Positions 1-9,136 of a stretch of DNA of 64,000 nucleotides are shown here, one piece after another. Under the pieces are notes generated by a model that was not told the origin of the DNA, made no database searches, and was given only the letters and a program-made list of their open reading frames with translations. Source of the DNA: Desulfobacterales bacterium (GTDB lineage: Bacteria > Desulfobacterota > Desulfobacteria > Desulfobacterales > JAEINQ01). Position 1 is the stretch's first letter; each line of letters opens with the position of its first letter. Location of the stretch: the NCBI GenBank assembly GCA_016342285.1, contig JAEINQ010000036.1, positions 1 to 64,000 of the forward strand. The letters run 5' to 3'. The position numbers were made by a program, and so were the translations under genes.

Positions 1-6
1 GCTCAT
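1..6 (-). CDS. Start of a gene leaving the left edge
   Basis: The first six bases read as ATG AGC on the minus strand. A strong Shine-Dalgarno sequence (GGAGGAAC) sits five bases upstream of that ATG, so a minus-strand gene probably begins here and runs out of the window. Only two codons are visible, so nothing can be said about its product. Confidence 0.45.
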
Positions 7-713
7 TGTTCCTCCATTGCAGAAGAATCTCGTCCAGGCACTGTAGCACAGGAGGAGCTAACCGACTACCCCACTTGAATTATTTATGATTTATAGGGAT
101 TGTCATATTTCCGTTCCGTTTCATGTGATTTCAATCGATCCGATAAGATCAGCATTTTTGGTTTCTGAAAGTGCTTGATGAGAAACAACAAAACGGGCTC
201 GCTTCAAAGGCAAACCCGTAGCGGGGATGAGTAAAGAATCCTGGCCCAGAGGACCAGGCTTTGGTTTACCCATGGAAGGGGAGGGAAACTTCGCTTCCAG
301 TTCGAAATGCCTTAAATGCCTAAATTGCCTAATCCGCTAAAAACCAGCGGACAAGAATTAAGGAATTCTGCCATATTTTAGCTTTAAAAGCCGGAGCAAA
401 GCGACTCCATCACTTTAGGCATTTCGCATTTTAGTGCATTTTAGGCATTGGCCAACAAATGAAACGGCATAGCCAGTTGACCCTGACCTAAGTTGAGCGA
501 TTGTCGAGGCTTGCCCGCCGCATGCTGTGTTGCCGTAGATGCGGTAAGATCGGCAATCCTGAAAGGTTTTAAATTTTGAAAGACAAAATAGAATGTTTAT
601 CTTCTAATTTCGTATGCTTATAATTTATTTCAAAATTTAAAACGCTCAGTTTAGGTCTGACCATGTCCTCAGGGCATGGATTCCCAGTACGTAAAGAACA
701 ATGACCGATTCTT
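7..713. other. Intergenic region with dispersed repeat copies, no gene seen
   Basis: No supported gene lies here. The stretch holds a minus-orientation copy of the hairpin repeat with a GGTCCTCTGGGCC core (about 232-290). A copy of the repeat with AAGGAATTCTGCC and GGAGCAAAGCGACTCC follows (about 353-410). Short runs of TTAGGCATTT-like sequence, also seen near 56175, lie around it. A further short hairpin of the first type (ATGTCC-TCA-GGGCAT) is at about 662-676. The region is more AT-rich than the genes. Confidence 0.7.
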
Positions 714-3700
714 CTATCCGGCCTGTTCTTCCGCAACCGGCAGGCCGGCCCACCGGCGCAGCCTGGCGTATCCGCGGCCCAATCGTTCCTGGCCGGTGAC
801 AATCAGGGCGTAAAGGGTCGGCACCACCACCAGGGTCAGTACCGTGGCCACCATCAGGCCAAAGATCACCACAATGGCCATGGATTGCCACCACTGATTC
901 GATTCGCTGGCCCATGAGATGGCCATGATGTGAAAATCGTAACTCACCCCGGTCACCATGGGGAGGAGCCCCAAAATGGTGGTGACGGCCGTGAGCATCA
1001 CCGGCCGCAGGCGGGTGGCGCCGGCAGCCACCACCGCCTCGGTGAGATCCATGCCCCGCTGGCGTAGTTTGTTGATGTAGTCAATGAGCACGATGGCATT
1101 GTTGACCACCACCCCGGCCAGGGAAATCACACCCACCCCGCACATGATGATGCCGAAGGGCAATTCAAACAGGTAGAGACCGAGAAAAACACCGCCCAGG
1201 GAAAGCACCACCGAAGTAAGGATGATTAACGGCTGGGCCACGGAATTGAACAGGGTCACCAGGATCAGAAAAATCAGACAGAGAGCAATGACAAAGGCCC
1301 GGGTGAGAAAATCCTCGGATTCCTGCTGGAATTCGTTTTCCCCGGTGAATTTGATCCGGTATCCGGGGGGTAGGGAGAAGTCTTTGAGCAAGGCCTCTGC
1401 CTGCGCCCGGGCCACGGCGCCGGGGATTTTGGCTTCATCCACGCTGGCCCGCACCGTCACCACCCGGTCATGGTTGATGCGGATGATATCGCCCACGCTG
1501 CCGCTGTAGTCGATCCGGGCCAGGGTGGTCAACGGCACGGTCTGGCCTGAAGGGGTCGGAATCATCAGCTTGTGCAGGACGTCGGTAACCCGGCGGTCGG
1601 CGTCGCTCAAGATGACGGTGATGTCGTAGTCTTCGTCTCCCTCGTAAAAGGTGGAAACGTCGAGCCCATTGTAAGCGGTTTTCAGTGCCGCACCAATGGC
1701 GTTGGTGTTCAGGCCGAACAGGGCTGATTTCTGTCGATCAATGCGTACCCGCACCGAGGGAAGCCCGCCCACATAATCGTCGCGCACGTCCTGAACATGG
1801 GGAATGGATGAAACCACCTGCTTGACCTTTTCGGCCAGGGCGCCCAGGCGTATGAAATTGTCACCGGCGATCTCGATATTGATGGGAGCCCCGGTGGGCG
1901 GGCCTCCTTCCTGCTCTTCCACGGTGATCCGGGCACCGGCGATCGTTTGCACCCGCTGACGCAATTGTTCCACATCCCGGGCCGTGGGACTCTTTCGCTC
2001 CTCGAAATCGATGAACTGGACCCCGATGTGATTGGGCAGGTTCGATTCGAATGAAAATCCGGATCCGCCCTGGACCACCTTGGCGTAGATGTGCTCCACA
2101 TTGTCCATATCGCCCGGGGCAAAAAAGGATCGACCCGTTGCCGTTTCATGGGACTGGGGCCGAAAGGCCTCGGCGTATTTCCCCAGGGAGGAAAAACGGT
2201 GGTCCTTGGCATGGCCGGTCAAGGCCATCTCCACCCGGCGGGCGATACGATCCAGGTAATCCAGATCCGCCCCTTCGGGCGGATCGATGTTCACATAGAT
2301 GCCTGAAGGGTCGATCTTGGGGAAAAATTCCACCGGCTTTTCGATACCGATTCGCAGCATCCAGAACTGAATCAGGATGACCAGAACAAAAAAGGAAATG
2401 AGCAGGACCGGCACTTTGTGGGCCAGGGCGCTGCGAAGAATCCGGCTATAGACGGTCAGCACCGCCCCCCTGACGGCGATGGGCGCTTCACCCGCCGCGG
2501 CGATTTCTTCCGGGCTTCTGCTTTTTCCTTTTTCGGAATCGTTTTTTACGCGCATAAAGATGGCGCAGAGGGCCGGGTTGACCACCATGGCCACAAAGAG
2601 GCTTGAACTCAGGGTGGTCAGCAAGGTGATGGGCAGGTATTTCATGAACTCGCCCATGATTCCCGGCCAGAAGATCATGGGAAAAAAGGCAGCCAGGGTG
2701 GTCAGGGTGGAACCGATCACCGGCCAGGCCACTTCACCGGTGGCCCGCATGGCCGCCTCGACCCTGGGCACCCCCTGCTCCATGTACCGATAGACGTTTT
2801 CCACGATGACGATGGCATTGTCCACCAGCATGCCCAGAGCCAGGGTCAGGGCAAAGAGGACCACATTGTTCAACGTGATGCCCAGCGCCTGTAGCAGGGT
2901 AAAGGAAAGGAGCATGGAAAAAGGGATGGCCACCGAGACCAGCAAGGCGTTTCGAAACCCCAAGGCGAAAAAGAGGACCACGATGACCAGAAGCAGGCCG
3001 GAAACGATGTTGTTCTCCAGGTCGGCCACCATGAGCCGGGTCTCTTTTGACCGGTCCATCAATTTGGTGATCCGGGTGTCCCGGGGCCAGGTGGCCCGCG
3101 ACCGCTCGATGACCCGGTCGATCTCTTCGGTAATGCTGAGAATATTCTCCCCGACCCGTTTTTTTACCTGTATGTTGACCGATTCGACCCCGTCCAGCCG
3201 AGACCGGCTCATCTCGTCCTTGGTGCCGTCCTTCACCCGGGCCACATCCTTGAGATAAATGGGGTGACCGTTATGGGCGGCCACCACCAGGGAAAGGATC
3301 TCCTCCGGGCTTTCGAACTCGCCGGGCACCCGCAGTTGGTAACGACCGTCGCCCAGGGTGATGGTACCTCCGGAGGTGTTCTGGTTTTCACTGACCACGC
3401 TCTGCTGCAGGGCGGTGATGGGGATGTTGTAATAAGCCAGCTTGTCCGCATCGACCTCCACGCGGATCTCCCGTTCCAGGCCGCCGGAAATCTCGGCTTC
3501 CAGCACGCCGGGCACCGCTTCGATATCGTCCTTGAGATTGTCGGCGATCTTTTTCAGGCACCGGGGACCGCAGGTCCCGGAAAGTGAAAAGACGATGATG
3601 GGCATCTCGGAAAAATTCACTTCGGTCACCGATGGATCACTGTCCAGGTCCGAAGGAAGGTCCGACTGGGCCTCGTCCACCTTGTCCTTGACCTTGGGCA

Positions 3701-4013
3701 GTACTTCGTCGATGTCGGTGCCGGGAATGAATTCGACGTCGATCTGGGAGAGCCCTTCGGAGCTGACCGATTTGATGTTCTTGACCCGATCGAGCCCTTT
3801 GAGTTTTTTCTCGATTTTGATGGTGATGCCGGTCTCGATGTCCGAAGAGGAGACCCCCCGGTAATCGGTGCGCACGAAGACGTGAGGAATGGTGATGTCC
3901 GGTGTACTCTCCCGGGGCAGACTCAGATAGCTGGCGGTGCCCATCAGCAAAATGATGATGGCCAGCACCACGACACTGGTGCGGTTTTTAATGGCGGCAT
4001 CCGATACGATCAC
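714..4013 (-). CDS. RND efflux permease (HAE1/AcrB-type)
   Basis: This 1099-residue protein is an inner-membrane resistance-nodulation-division pump, which uses the proton gradient to export small hydrophobic compounds through an adaptor and an outer-membrane channel. The N-terminus has the usual first membrane helix (about residues 12-32), followed by a large periplasmic porter domain. A second bundle of helices begins near residue 335, and the layout repeats in the second half, as expected for the family. The TM4 motif reads LVDNAIVIVEN, with one aspartate kept and the second replaced by asparagine. The start overlaps the adaptor stop by four bases (ATGA), so the two are translationally coupled. 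Substrate cannot be deduced. Confidence 0.95.
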   Translation of the reverse strand: MIVSDAAIKNRTSVVVLAIIILLMGTASYLSLPRESTPDITIPHVFVRTDYRGVSSSDIETGITIKIEKKLKGLDRVKNIKSVSSEGLSQIDVEFIPGTDIDEVLPKVKDKVDEAQSDLPSDLDSDPSVTEVNFSEMPIIVFSLSGTCGPRCLKKIADNLKDDIEAVPGVLEAEISGGLEREIRVEVDADKLAYYNIPITALQQSVVSENQNTSGGTITLGDGRYQLRVPGEFESPEEILSLVVAAHNGHPIYLKDVARVKDGTKDEMSRSRLDGVESVNIQVKKRVGENILSITEEIDRVIERSRATWPRDTRITKLMDRSKETRLMVADLENNIVSGLLLVIVVLFFALGFRNALLVSVAIPFSMLLSFTLLQALGITLNNVVLFALTLALGMLVDNAIVIVENVYRYMEQGVPRVEAAMRATGEVAWPVIGSTLTTLAAFFPMIFWPGIMGEFMKYLPITLLTTLSSSLFVAMVVNPALCAIFMRVKNDSEKGKSRSPEEIAAAGEAPIAVRGAVLTVYSRILRSALAHKVPVLLISFFVLVILIQFWMLRIGIEKPVEFFPKIDPSGIYVNIDPPEGADLDYLDRIARRVEMALTGHAKDHRFSSLGKYAEAFRPQSHETATGRSFFAPGDMDNVEHIYAKVVQGGSGFSFESNLPNHIGVQFIDFEERKSPTARDVEQLRQRVQTIAGARITVEEQEGGPPTGAPINIEIAGDNFIRLGALAEKVKQVVSSIPHVQDVRDDYVGGLPSVRVRIDRQKSALFGLNTNAIGAALKTAYNGLDVSTFYEGDEDYDITVILSDADRRVTDVLHKLMIPTPSGQTVPLTTLARIDYSGSVGDIIRINHDRVVTVRASVDEAKIPGAVARAQAEALLKDFSLPPGYRIKFTGENEFQQESEDFLTRAFVIALCLIFLILVTLFNSVAQPLIILTSVVLSLGGVFLGLYLFELPFGIIMCGVGVISLAGVVVNNAIVLIDYINKLRQRGMDLTEAVVAAGATRLRPVMLTAVTTILGLLPMVTGVSYDFHIMAISWASESNQWWQSMAIVVIFGLMVATVLTLVVVPTLYALIVTGQERLGRGYARLRRWAGLPVAEEQAG

Positions 4014-5167
4014 TGTTCCAGTTCCTCCATTTTCAGCACCGTTCTCGTGATGTTGACGTCTTCACCGTCATTGATGAGCCGTTGGCCCACGACCACGACC
4101 TTCTCGCCGACCGACAGGCCCTCGGCGATTTGAATCCGCCACCCGTCCTGAATGCCGGTGGTCACCGACCGACGTCTGGCCGTCCCGTCGGCCACCACAA
4201 AGACGGCGCTGGCCCCATCCCCGCCCACCAGGGCATAGAGGGGAACGGCAAGCCCCTGATCCACCCGGCGTTTGACCACCTCAACCCGGGCGAACATATC
4301 CGGTAAAATCTTGCCGCCCGGATTGTCCACGGCAATTTCCAGACTGTAGAGTCGGGCCAGGTTGTCCGTTGTCTTGTAAAGATAATGGCGCCGGCCCTGG
4401 AAGAGCCGGCTCTCCAGGGCGTCGATGGTGACGTCGAACCGCTCCAGAAGACGCACGGCATCCACGTCCGATTCGGGGATACCCACCGCCACTTTGACCC
4501 GGTCCATCTGAAGGATATCGGCCACCGGGTCAGCCGGATTCATGAACTGCCCGTTTTCGACGAGCATACGGTCCACCACGCCGTTCATGGGCGACAGGAT
4601 CGTGCAGCGATCCAGATTGAGTTTGGCGGTGTCCATGGCCGCCCGGGTCGTTTTGACCCGGGCCACGGCATCGTCAAGCTGGCTCCGGGTGGCAAGTTGA
4701 TCGTCAAAAAGGGCCTTTAACCGTCCGTGGGCCGCCACCGCCATGTCGTTGGAGGCCAGGGCCGAAGCCAGGGCGTTTTCATAATCCCGGGGATCGATTC
4801 TGGCCAGAACGTCGCCCTTTTGGACCCGGGCCCCTTCAGATATCCGCTTCTCGACAATTTTGCCGCCCACTTCGGTGAGCAGTCGCAGGGACATCCAGGG
4901 CTTTACCGTCCCGGGCAAACTGATCCGCTCCCGAAGCGTCCCGGGAACCATTTCCATGGCAACGACATTGATCTTCTCCCGGGTGGTCTGCAATTCGTTG
5001 GCCTTGCGCGTCTGCACCGCTTCGCCCTCGGTGCGTATCATGTCCGCCAGAAGAAAGACGGCGCCGACCAGAATCAGGACCATCAGGCTGGGAAGCCATC
5101 GGAGCAGGCGCTGGATCGGGCTTCGGCGGGGGTTGGCTTTGACCTCGGTTTTCGTTTCGGTTTCCAT
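4010..5167 (-). CDS. RND efflux periplasmic adaptor (membrane fusion protein)
   Basis: This 385-residue protein is the adaptor that links the RND pump to the outer-membrane factor. A membrane anchor lies at about residues 25-45 (LPSLMVLILVGAVFLLADM), followed by a biotinyl-lipoyl-like half (around VGGKIVEKRISEGARVQKGDVLARID), a helical hairpin (about 120-170), a second lipoyl half (CTILSPMNGVVDRMLVENGQ) and a beta-barrel domain. The start has a good ribosome site (AAAGGAAAG). It lies 58 bases after the outer-membrane factor gene and overlaps the pump gene, so the order is OMF-MFP-RND in one operon. There is no lipobox; it is held by the N-terminal helix. Confidence 0.93.
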   Translation of the reverse strand: METETKTEVKANPRRSPIQRLLRWLPSLMVLILVGAVFLLADMIRTEGEAVQTRKANELQTTREKINVVAMEMVPGTLRERISLPGTVKPWMSLRLLTEVGGKIVEKRISEGARVQKGDVLARIDPRDYENALASALASNDMAVAAHGRLKALFDDQLATRSQLDDAVARVKTTRAAMDTAKLNLDRCTILSPMNGVVDRMLVENGQFMNPADPVADILQMDRVKVAVGIPESDVDAVRLLERFDVTIDALESRLFQGRRHYLYKTTDNLARLYSLEIAVDNPGGKILPDMFARVEVVKRRVDQGLAVPLYALVGGDGASAVFVVADGTARRRSVTTGIQDGWRIQIAEGLSVGEKVVVVGQRLINDGEDVNITRTVLKMEELEQ

Positions 5168-5225
5168 GTTTCGTCTTTCCTTTGCGGTTCCGTGCGCCGG
5201 TCAAGGCAAGGGCTGCCATCATGCA

Positions 5226-6587
5226 TCAGCGAGTGGCGGAAGCTTTCAGATCCGGGTTGTCAGCGGCGGTGCGGGCCAGCGATTCTTCCACATGGGCCAG
5301 AAAAGTCCCCGCGGCGCGGTCGAGTTTGAGCAGGGCGGTCCGGAGACGGTAGCGGGCATCGGCCAGTTCCCTTTCGGCCGTCACCAGCAGGGTGTTGGCG
5401 TCCATGATGTCGACGCTGTTGGCCATGCCGTGATCGAAAAGCTGCTGAACAGCCTCGTAGTTCTCTCCGGCATAAAGCCGCTGGGATTCCAGAGAGACGA
5501 TGACTCCACGCTGGGTGCCCACATCGCTCCAGGCAATCTCGACCTCGAAAGCGATGCTTCGGGCCGCCTCACTCAGGGCGTAAGACGCCTGACGGCGACG
5601 CAGGCGGGCCTCGTAAACTTCGGCCTTGCGCAGTCCGCCGTCGTAAAACTGAAAATCAAGCGAAACCCCCAGATAGACGCTCTCGTCGAGCAGCGGATCA
5701 GGGGAGCGATTGTACCGTTGCCAGCCCCCCTCAAGCCCCACCGTGGGCCAGTAAGCCCCTTTGGAATAGGTGATGCGATCCTCGGCGGCTCGCTCCAGCA
5801 GTTTGAGACCCTTGATCTCGGCCCGGTTTTCAAGCGCTGTCGTCCGTATCCGATGGAGATCGGAGATCGGCGAACCCGTCGGATCCCCGGTCTCACCGAT
5901 AATCTCAAATTCGGTTTCAACGCCGGCCAGGCGGGTCAGGGCGGCCCGGGCCAGCCGCAGGGTGTTTTCCGCCTGGATCCGGTCGGCATCGGCCTTGGCC
6001 AGTTCGGCATCGGTCCGGAAGAGTTCGGTCTTGGTCACTTCAGCCAGACGGAGTTTTCGATCCACCGCGTCGCGGTGGGTCTGGAGCCGTTGGAGATTGG
6101 CATCGGCGATTTCCAGGGTCTTGCCGGCCCGGGCCACATTGTAAAAGGCCGTGGCCACCTCCAGCAGGTACCCTTCGCGCACGGCATCAAGTTCGTGCCG
6201 ATACCGCTCAATATCCGTCTCGGCGATACGAAGCGCCGTCAGTTCCCGTCCGTTCAGGGTAAAGGACTGGCCGACCTTGATCCCGTAGGATCCTTCCCAG
6301 TCCGGCTGGACCACGGTGCCGGAAAGGACCTCGTCTTCCGTATAGTCTCGATAAGCGGTCACGGCGGAAAATCGCGGTTTGAGAACGGCCATGGCTTTTT
6401 CCCGGGTCTGTTCGGCAATGGCGAGATCTTCACGGGAAATCTGAATCCGCTCGGCCCGATCCAGGGCCATCCGATAAAAATCGATGAGACGGTAAGCACT
6501 GCCGGCAAAGACAGCGACTGGCCCGGCAAAGATCAGCGCCACCGAAAGCATCAGAATGCGAACATCGGTTAACAGGGCACGCAACAT
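5226..6587 (-). CDS. TolC-family outer-membrane efflux protein
   Basis: This is the outer-membrane channel of the first efflux operon, 453 residues with the long helices of the OEP/TolC family. I chose the ATG at 6587 because it begins a clean signal peptide (MLRALLTDVRILMLSVALIF then AGPVAVFAG) and has AGGA about a dozen bases upstream. The frame stays open for 92 more codons upstream, but that extension is polar, low in plausible protein features and lies in the divergent regulatory region. The two OEP repeats are visible: a first half with FTLNGRELTALRIAE and a second with LDFQFYDGGLRKAEVYEARLR. It is the first gene of the operon, so regulation probably acts upstream of 6587. Confidence 0.9.
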   Translation of the reverse strand: MLRALLTDVRILMLSVALIFAGPVAVFAGSAYRLIDFYRMALDRAERIQISREDLAIAEQTREKAMAVLKPRFSAVTAYRDYTEDEVLSGTVVQPDWEGSYGIKVGQSFTLNGRELTALRIAETDIERYRHELDAVREGYLLEVATAFYNVARAGKTLEIADANLQRLQTHRDAVDRKLRLAEVTKTELFRTDAELAKADADRIQAENTLRLARAALTRLAGVETEFEIIGETGDPTGSPISDLHRIRTTALENRAEIKGLKLLERAAEDRITYSKGAYWPTVGLEGGWQRYNRSPDPLLDESVYLGVSLDFQFYDGGLRKAEVYEARLRRRQASYALSEAARSIAFEVEIAWSDVGTQRGVIVSLESQRLYAGENYEAVQQLFDHGMANSVDIMDANTLLVTAERELADARYRLRTALLKLDRAAGTFLAHVEESLARTAADNPDLKASATR

Positions 6588-7062
6588 ATCAAAACCATAT
6601 CCTATTTTTATTTTCGTCGTTCGTTCCACGGGGCTTGTTGAAGTCCGAGATCCTTCGGCATCGTTGGAATCGACACCGGACACACCATGATCATGGCCGC
6701 CCGGCAGGGATTCGATGCCTATCATTTCGGCATCATGATCCCGTCCAGGTGAGCCAGGAAACGGACATGGCTTGTCCGTTTGCCGGGTCTCCCGATTATG
6801 GCCCACTGAATTAAAACCAACAAAATTATTCTCTTTCATGCCTCTTGTCAACTCAGGCCACAACTAGAAAATGGATTATTCCGTTGACGCCGGCCCCAAA
6901 GTCCTTTTATCCTGACGATCAATTTTCATGGGGGAAGAAAAAAATGGTTGGAAGCGTCACTGCGGACCTGGGTCGATCAGGCCCGGAGATTTGCCAGGGC
7001 CCTGCCGGAAAAATTGGTGGTCCTCCTCAATAAACGGTGTGTCGGAATAAGGAGTGTCAGCC
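6588..7062. other. Divergent intergenic region upstream of efflux operon
   Basis: This region separates the minus-strand efflux operon from the plus-strand gene at 7063. It carries a perfect 9-bp inverted repeat (see 6759-6781). A TTGACG about 175 bases before the plus-strand gene (6887) is followed 17 bases later by TTATCC, a weak promoter candidate. No other gene is supported. Confidence 0.5.
6759..6781. promoter_or_regulatory. Perfect inverted repeat, possible operator
   Basis: AAACGGACA-TGGCT-TGTCCGTTT has 9-bp arms with no mismatch and a 5-bp spacer. It lies about 170 bases upstream of the efflux operon start. Lack of a T-run and its place between divergent genes fit an operator better than a terminator, but no regulator gene is adjacent, so the role is a guess. 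Confidence 0.4.
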
Positions 7063-7479
7063 ATGAGATACCTGCTCGTCCCACTGATGATGATTTTGTT
7101 TTTCGCTCCCAATGCGGTCCTGGCAGCCAAGGACCAGGACGATATCGACACCAGGGAGGTGGTGGATAAGGATTTCCAGGGTGCGGCCAAAGAGGCGGAC
7201 AAGCACCTGAAAAAAATTGAAGACGCCATCGAAGACATGGAAAAAGAGCTCAAGACCATGAAAAAGGGTGTTCAGGAAAGCATCAAACAGATCAAACTCG
7301 TTGCCAAACTGGCCAATAAGAAACGGATCAATCTGAAAAAAATCAACAACGAATGGGATGATGTCATTGACGACTACAAGGACCTGGGAAAGGCCATGAA
7401 AGAGATTGAAGACATCTATAAGGATATGGACAAATCGTATCAGGGCTATGACAAGGCCATTGTCAAAATCGCTAAATAA
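7063..7479 (+). CDS. Small exported helical protein, function unknown
   Basis: The protein has 138 residues. It begins with a signal peptide (MRYLLVPLMMILFFAPNAVLA then AKDQDD), so it is probably periplasmic. The rest is very rich in Lys, Asp, Glu and Ile with heptad-like spacing, predicted as one or more long charged coiled coils (for example EADKHLKKIEDAIEDMEK and KMKEIEDIYKDMDKSYQGY-like segments). No cysteine or catalytic motif is seen. The ATG at 7063 is preferred over a GTG at 7054 because AAGGAG lies eight bases before it. The hydrolase gene follows after ten bases, so the two may be co-transcribed. I do not recognise the family. Confidence 0.7.
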   Translation: MRYLLVPLMMILFFAPNAVLAAKDQDDIDTREVVDKDFQGAAKEADKHLKKIEDAIEDMEKELKTMKKGVQESIKQIKLVAKLANKKRINLKKINNEWDDVIDDYKDLGKAMKEIEDIYKDMDKSYQGYDKAIVKIAK

Positions 7480-7489
7480 GGGGCAATCC

Positions 7490-8278
7490 ATGAACCTGGA
7501 AATCATCTCGAGAACGCCGGAAATCGATAAACACCCCGTCCCCCTTCTCTTCGTTCACGGCGCCTGGCACGGTGCCTGGTGCTGGGAGGAATATTTCCTT
7601 CCCTATTTTGCATCCAAAGGTTACACCGCCCATGCGCTGAGCCTGCGGGGGCACGGTGGCAGTCCGGGCGGAGAACACCTCAGGTGGACCCGGATCAGCG
7701 ATTACGTCGATGACGTGGCACAAGTGGCCGACGCCATGGAAACGCCGCCGGTGGTCATCGGGCACTCCATGGGAGGCCTGGTGGTGCAAAAATACCTGGA
7801 AACCCACCATGCGCCGGCGGCGGTGCTGCTGGCCTCCGTCCCGCCGGCAGGCGCCCTGCGCACCGCTCTGAGCATCGCCCGGCGCCACCCGTGGGCGTTT
7901 CTCAAGGCCAATTTTAGCCTCAGCCTCTACCCGGTGATCGGAACCCCGAAGCTGGCCCGGGAGGCTTTTTTCGCCGAAAACATTTCAACGGAAAAACTGG
8001 CGGGACATTTCGAACGCCTTCAGAACGAATCGTACCGGGCCTTTCTGGACATGCTCTTTTTCAATCTGCCCAAGCCGGAAAGGGTATCGACGAACATACT
8101 GGTTCTGGGCGCCGAAAAAGACACGATTTTTACCCCCTATGAAATCGAGGCCACGGCAAAGGCATACCGTGCCGCACCGGAAATATGGGCGGGCATGGCC
8201 CACGACATGATGCTGGAAGACAGCTGGCAGTCCGTGGCCGACCGGATCATTGAGTGGCTCGACCATCGGGGGCTTTGA
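7490..8278 (+). CDS. Alpha/beta-fold hydrolase
   Basis: This 262-residue cytoplasmic enzyme has the alpha/beta hydrolase layout. The oxyanion-side motif HGAWHGAWCW sits near residue 23, and the nucleophile elbow VIGHSMGG puts Ser93 in the GxSxG position. An acid is likely in GAEKDTIFTP, and the catalytic histidine in GMAHDMMLED near the C-terminus. Family members hydrolyse esters, lactones or C-C bonds; the HGAWHGAWCW motif is typical of the plant salicylate esterase/hydroxynitrile lyase-like branch. The true start is the ATG at 7490, preceded by AAGGGG and ten bases after the previous stop. Substrate is unknown. Confidence 0.88.
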   Translation: MNLEIISRTPEIDKHPVPLLFVHGAWHGAWCWEEYFLPYFASKGYTAHALSLRGHGGSPGGEHLRWTRISDYVDDVAQVADAMETPPVVIGHSMGGLVVQKYLETHHAPAAVLLASVPPAGALRTALSIARRHPWAFLKANFSLSLYPVIGTPKLAREAFFAENISTEKLAGHFERLQNESYRAFLDMLFFNLPKPERVSTNILVLGAEKDTIFTPYEIEATAKAYRAAPEIWAGMAHDMMLEDSWQSVADRIIEWLDHRGL

Positions 8279-8283
8279 CCTGA

Positions 8284-8371
8284 AGGGTCCAAGGGTTCAA
8301 GGGTTCGAGGGGTCGAGGGGGCGAGGATTCGAGGGTTCGAGGGGTCGAGGGGTCGAGGGGTCAAGGGACCA
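8284..8371. repeat. 8-bp tandem array (AGGGKTCG unit)
   Basis: Eleven consecutive 8-bp units of the form AGGGTTCG or AGGGGTCG, with point variants, directly follow the hydrolase gene. The same unit recurs at 39452-39496. Such arrays can vary in length by slippage. Confidence 0.85.
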
Positions 8372-8397
8372 AGGAAAAAGATCTGCGAAAAAAAACG

Positions 8398-8422
8398 CAT
8401 AAGGTTTGGCAGAAACCTTATG
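8398..8422 (+). terminator. Perfect hairpin downstream of hydrolase gene
   Basis: CATAAGGTTT-GGCAG-AAACCTTATG forms a 10-bp perfect stem with a 5-base loop. It has no T-run, so it may be a processing or REP-like hairpin and not a strong intrinsic terminator. It lies between the hydrolase and cupin genes. Confidence 0.4.
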
Positions 8423-8508
8423 AACCGCTTTGTGCATCTGCAAAACTTCGTACTCTTCGTGTTCTTCGTGGTGAGCGATAAAGTTATGGAATGAAATAGG
8501 AGAAAAAT

Positions 8509-8832
8509 ATGTTCTGTAAGGCGAACGAAAGCGGCTACAAGACCCCGGTGGACGGGATTCGGCAAAAGACGCTGGTCTACGGCGATAAGACCCTGCTCTG
8601 TGAATTCAGGCTGGACAAGGGCGCACGGCTCCCCCGCCACAGCCACCCCCATGAACAAAGCGGGTATCTGGTTTCCGGCGCCCTGCGCCTGGCCATCGGC
8701 GATGATCTTTTCGAGGTCGGTCCGGGAGACAGCTGGACCATTCCCGGGGATGTGGAACACGGTGCCGATGTCATAGAGGATGCCGTGGCCGTCGAGGTTT
8801 TTTCGCCGGTCCGGGAAGACTACCTGCCGTAA
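8509..8832 (+). CDS. Small cupin-domain protein
   Basis: This single-domain cupin has 107 residues. Metal-ligand motif 1 reads around RLPRHSHPHEQSGYLVSG (His, His, Glu-like positions), and motif 2 reads PGDSWTIPGDVEHGADV with the final histidine. Proteins of this size and pattern bind a divalent metal in a beta-barrel; roles range from isomerases and dioxygenases to small-molecule sensing, so no reaction is assigned. The start follows ATAGGAG by six bases. It sits alone between repeat-rich gaps. Confidence 0.85.
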   Translation: MFCKANESGYKTPVDGIRQKTLVYGDKTLLCEFRLDKGARLPRHSHPHEQSGYLVSGALRLAIGDDLFEVGPGDSWTIPGDVEHGADVIEDAVAVEVFSPVREDYLP

Positions 8833-8880
8833 CGGCCGATCGGGTAGACGCAAACAGTTCAGATGATGGCGTGGTAATTA

Positions 8881-9055
8881 GTTTCCATCCATAAATGGCC
8901 TTTTTGCCCAATCTTCCGACTTCGCTCTTTGAGCTTCGCCAGGACAGGCGGCGTCAATCAGCGCCATTTCTTGTGCGGCGTAGCCAGCTACGCCTCCGCG
9001 CAATGGCTTGATTGACTTGACCTTGGACAAAAATTCACATTTATGAATTGGAAAC
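8881..9055. mobile_element. MITE-like element with about 30-bp terminal inverted repeats
   Basis: The 175-bp element starts GTTTCCATCCATAAATG and ends with the near-complement CATTTATGAATTGGAAAC. The inverted ends also share a TTTTTGCCC / GGACAAAAA block. It contains no open frame of note. The right-end sequence (CCTTGACCTTGGACAAAAATTCA) recurs at about 27942. This looks like a non-autonomous or REP-type element. Confidence 0.6.
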
Positions 9056-9136
9056 ATCTATGGGTGCCCACCCACTCAAAAACCGATTCGTGGACGGGCA
9101 CAAATTAGATTTTGTAAAACCGCAAAGGAATCAAAG

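Noticed and set aside
4860..6572. 570-codon plus-strand frame opposite the first adaptor and TolC genes
   Set aside because: It is a mirror of strong coding sequence on the other strand with no domain and no start signal.
6588..6863. N-terminal extension of the first TolC gene
   Set aside because: It would put 92 polar residues before a perfect signal peptide and covers a palindrome in the control region.
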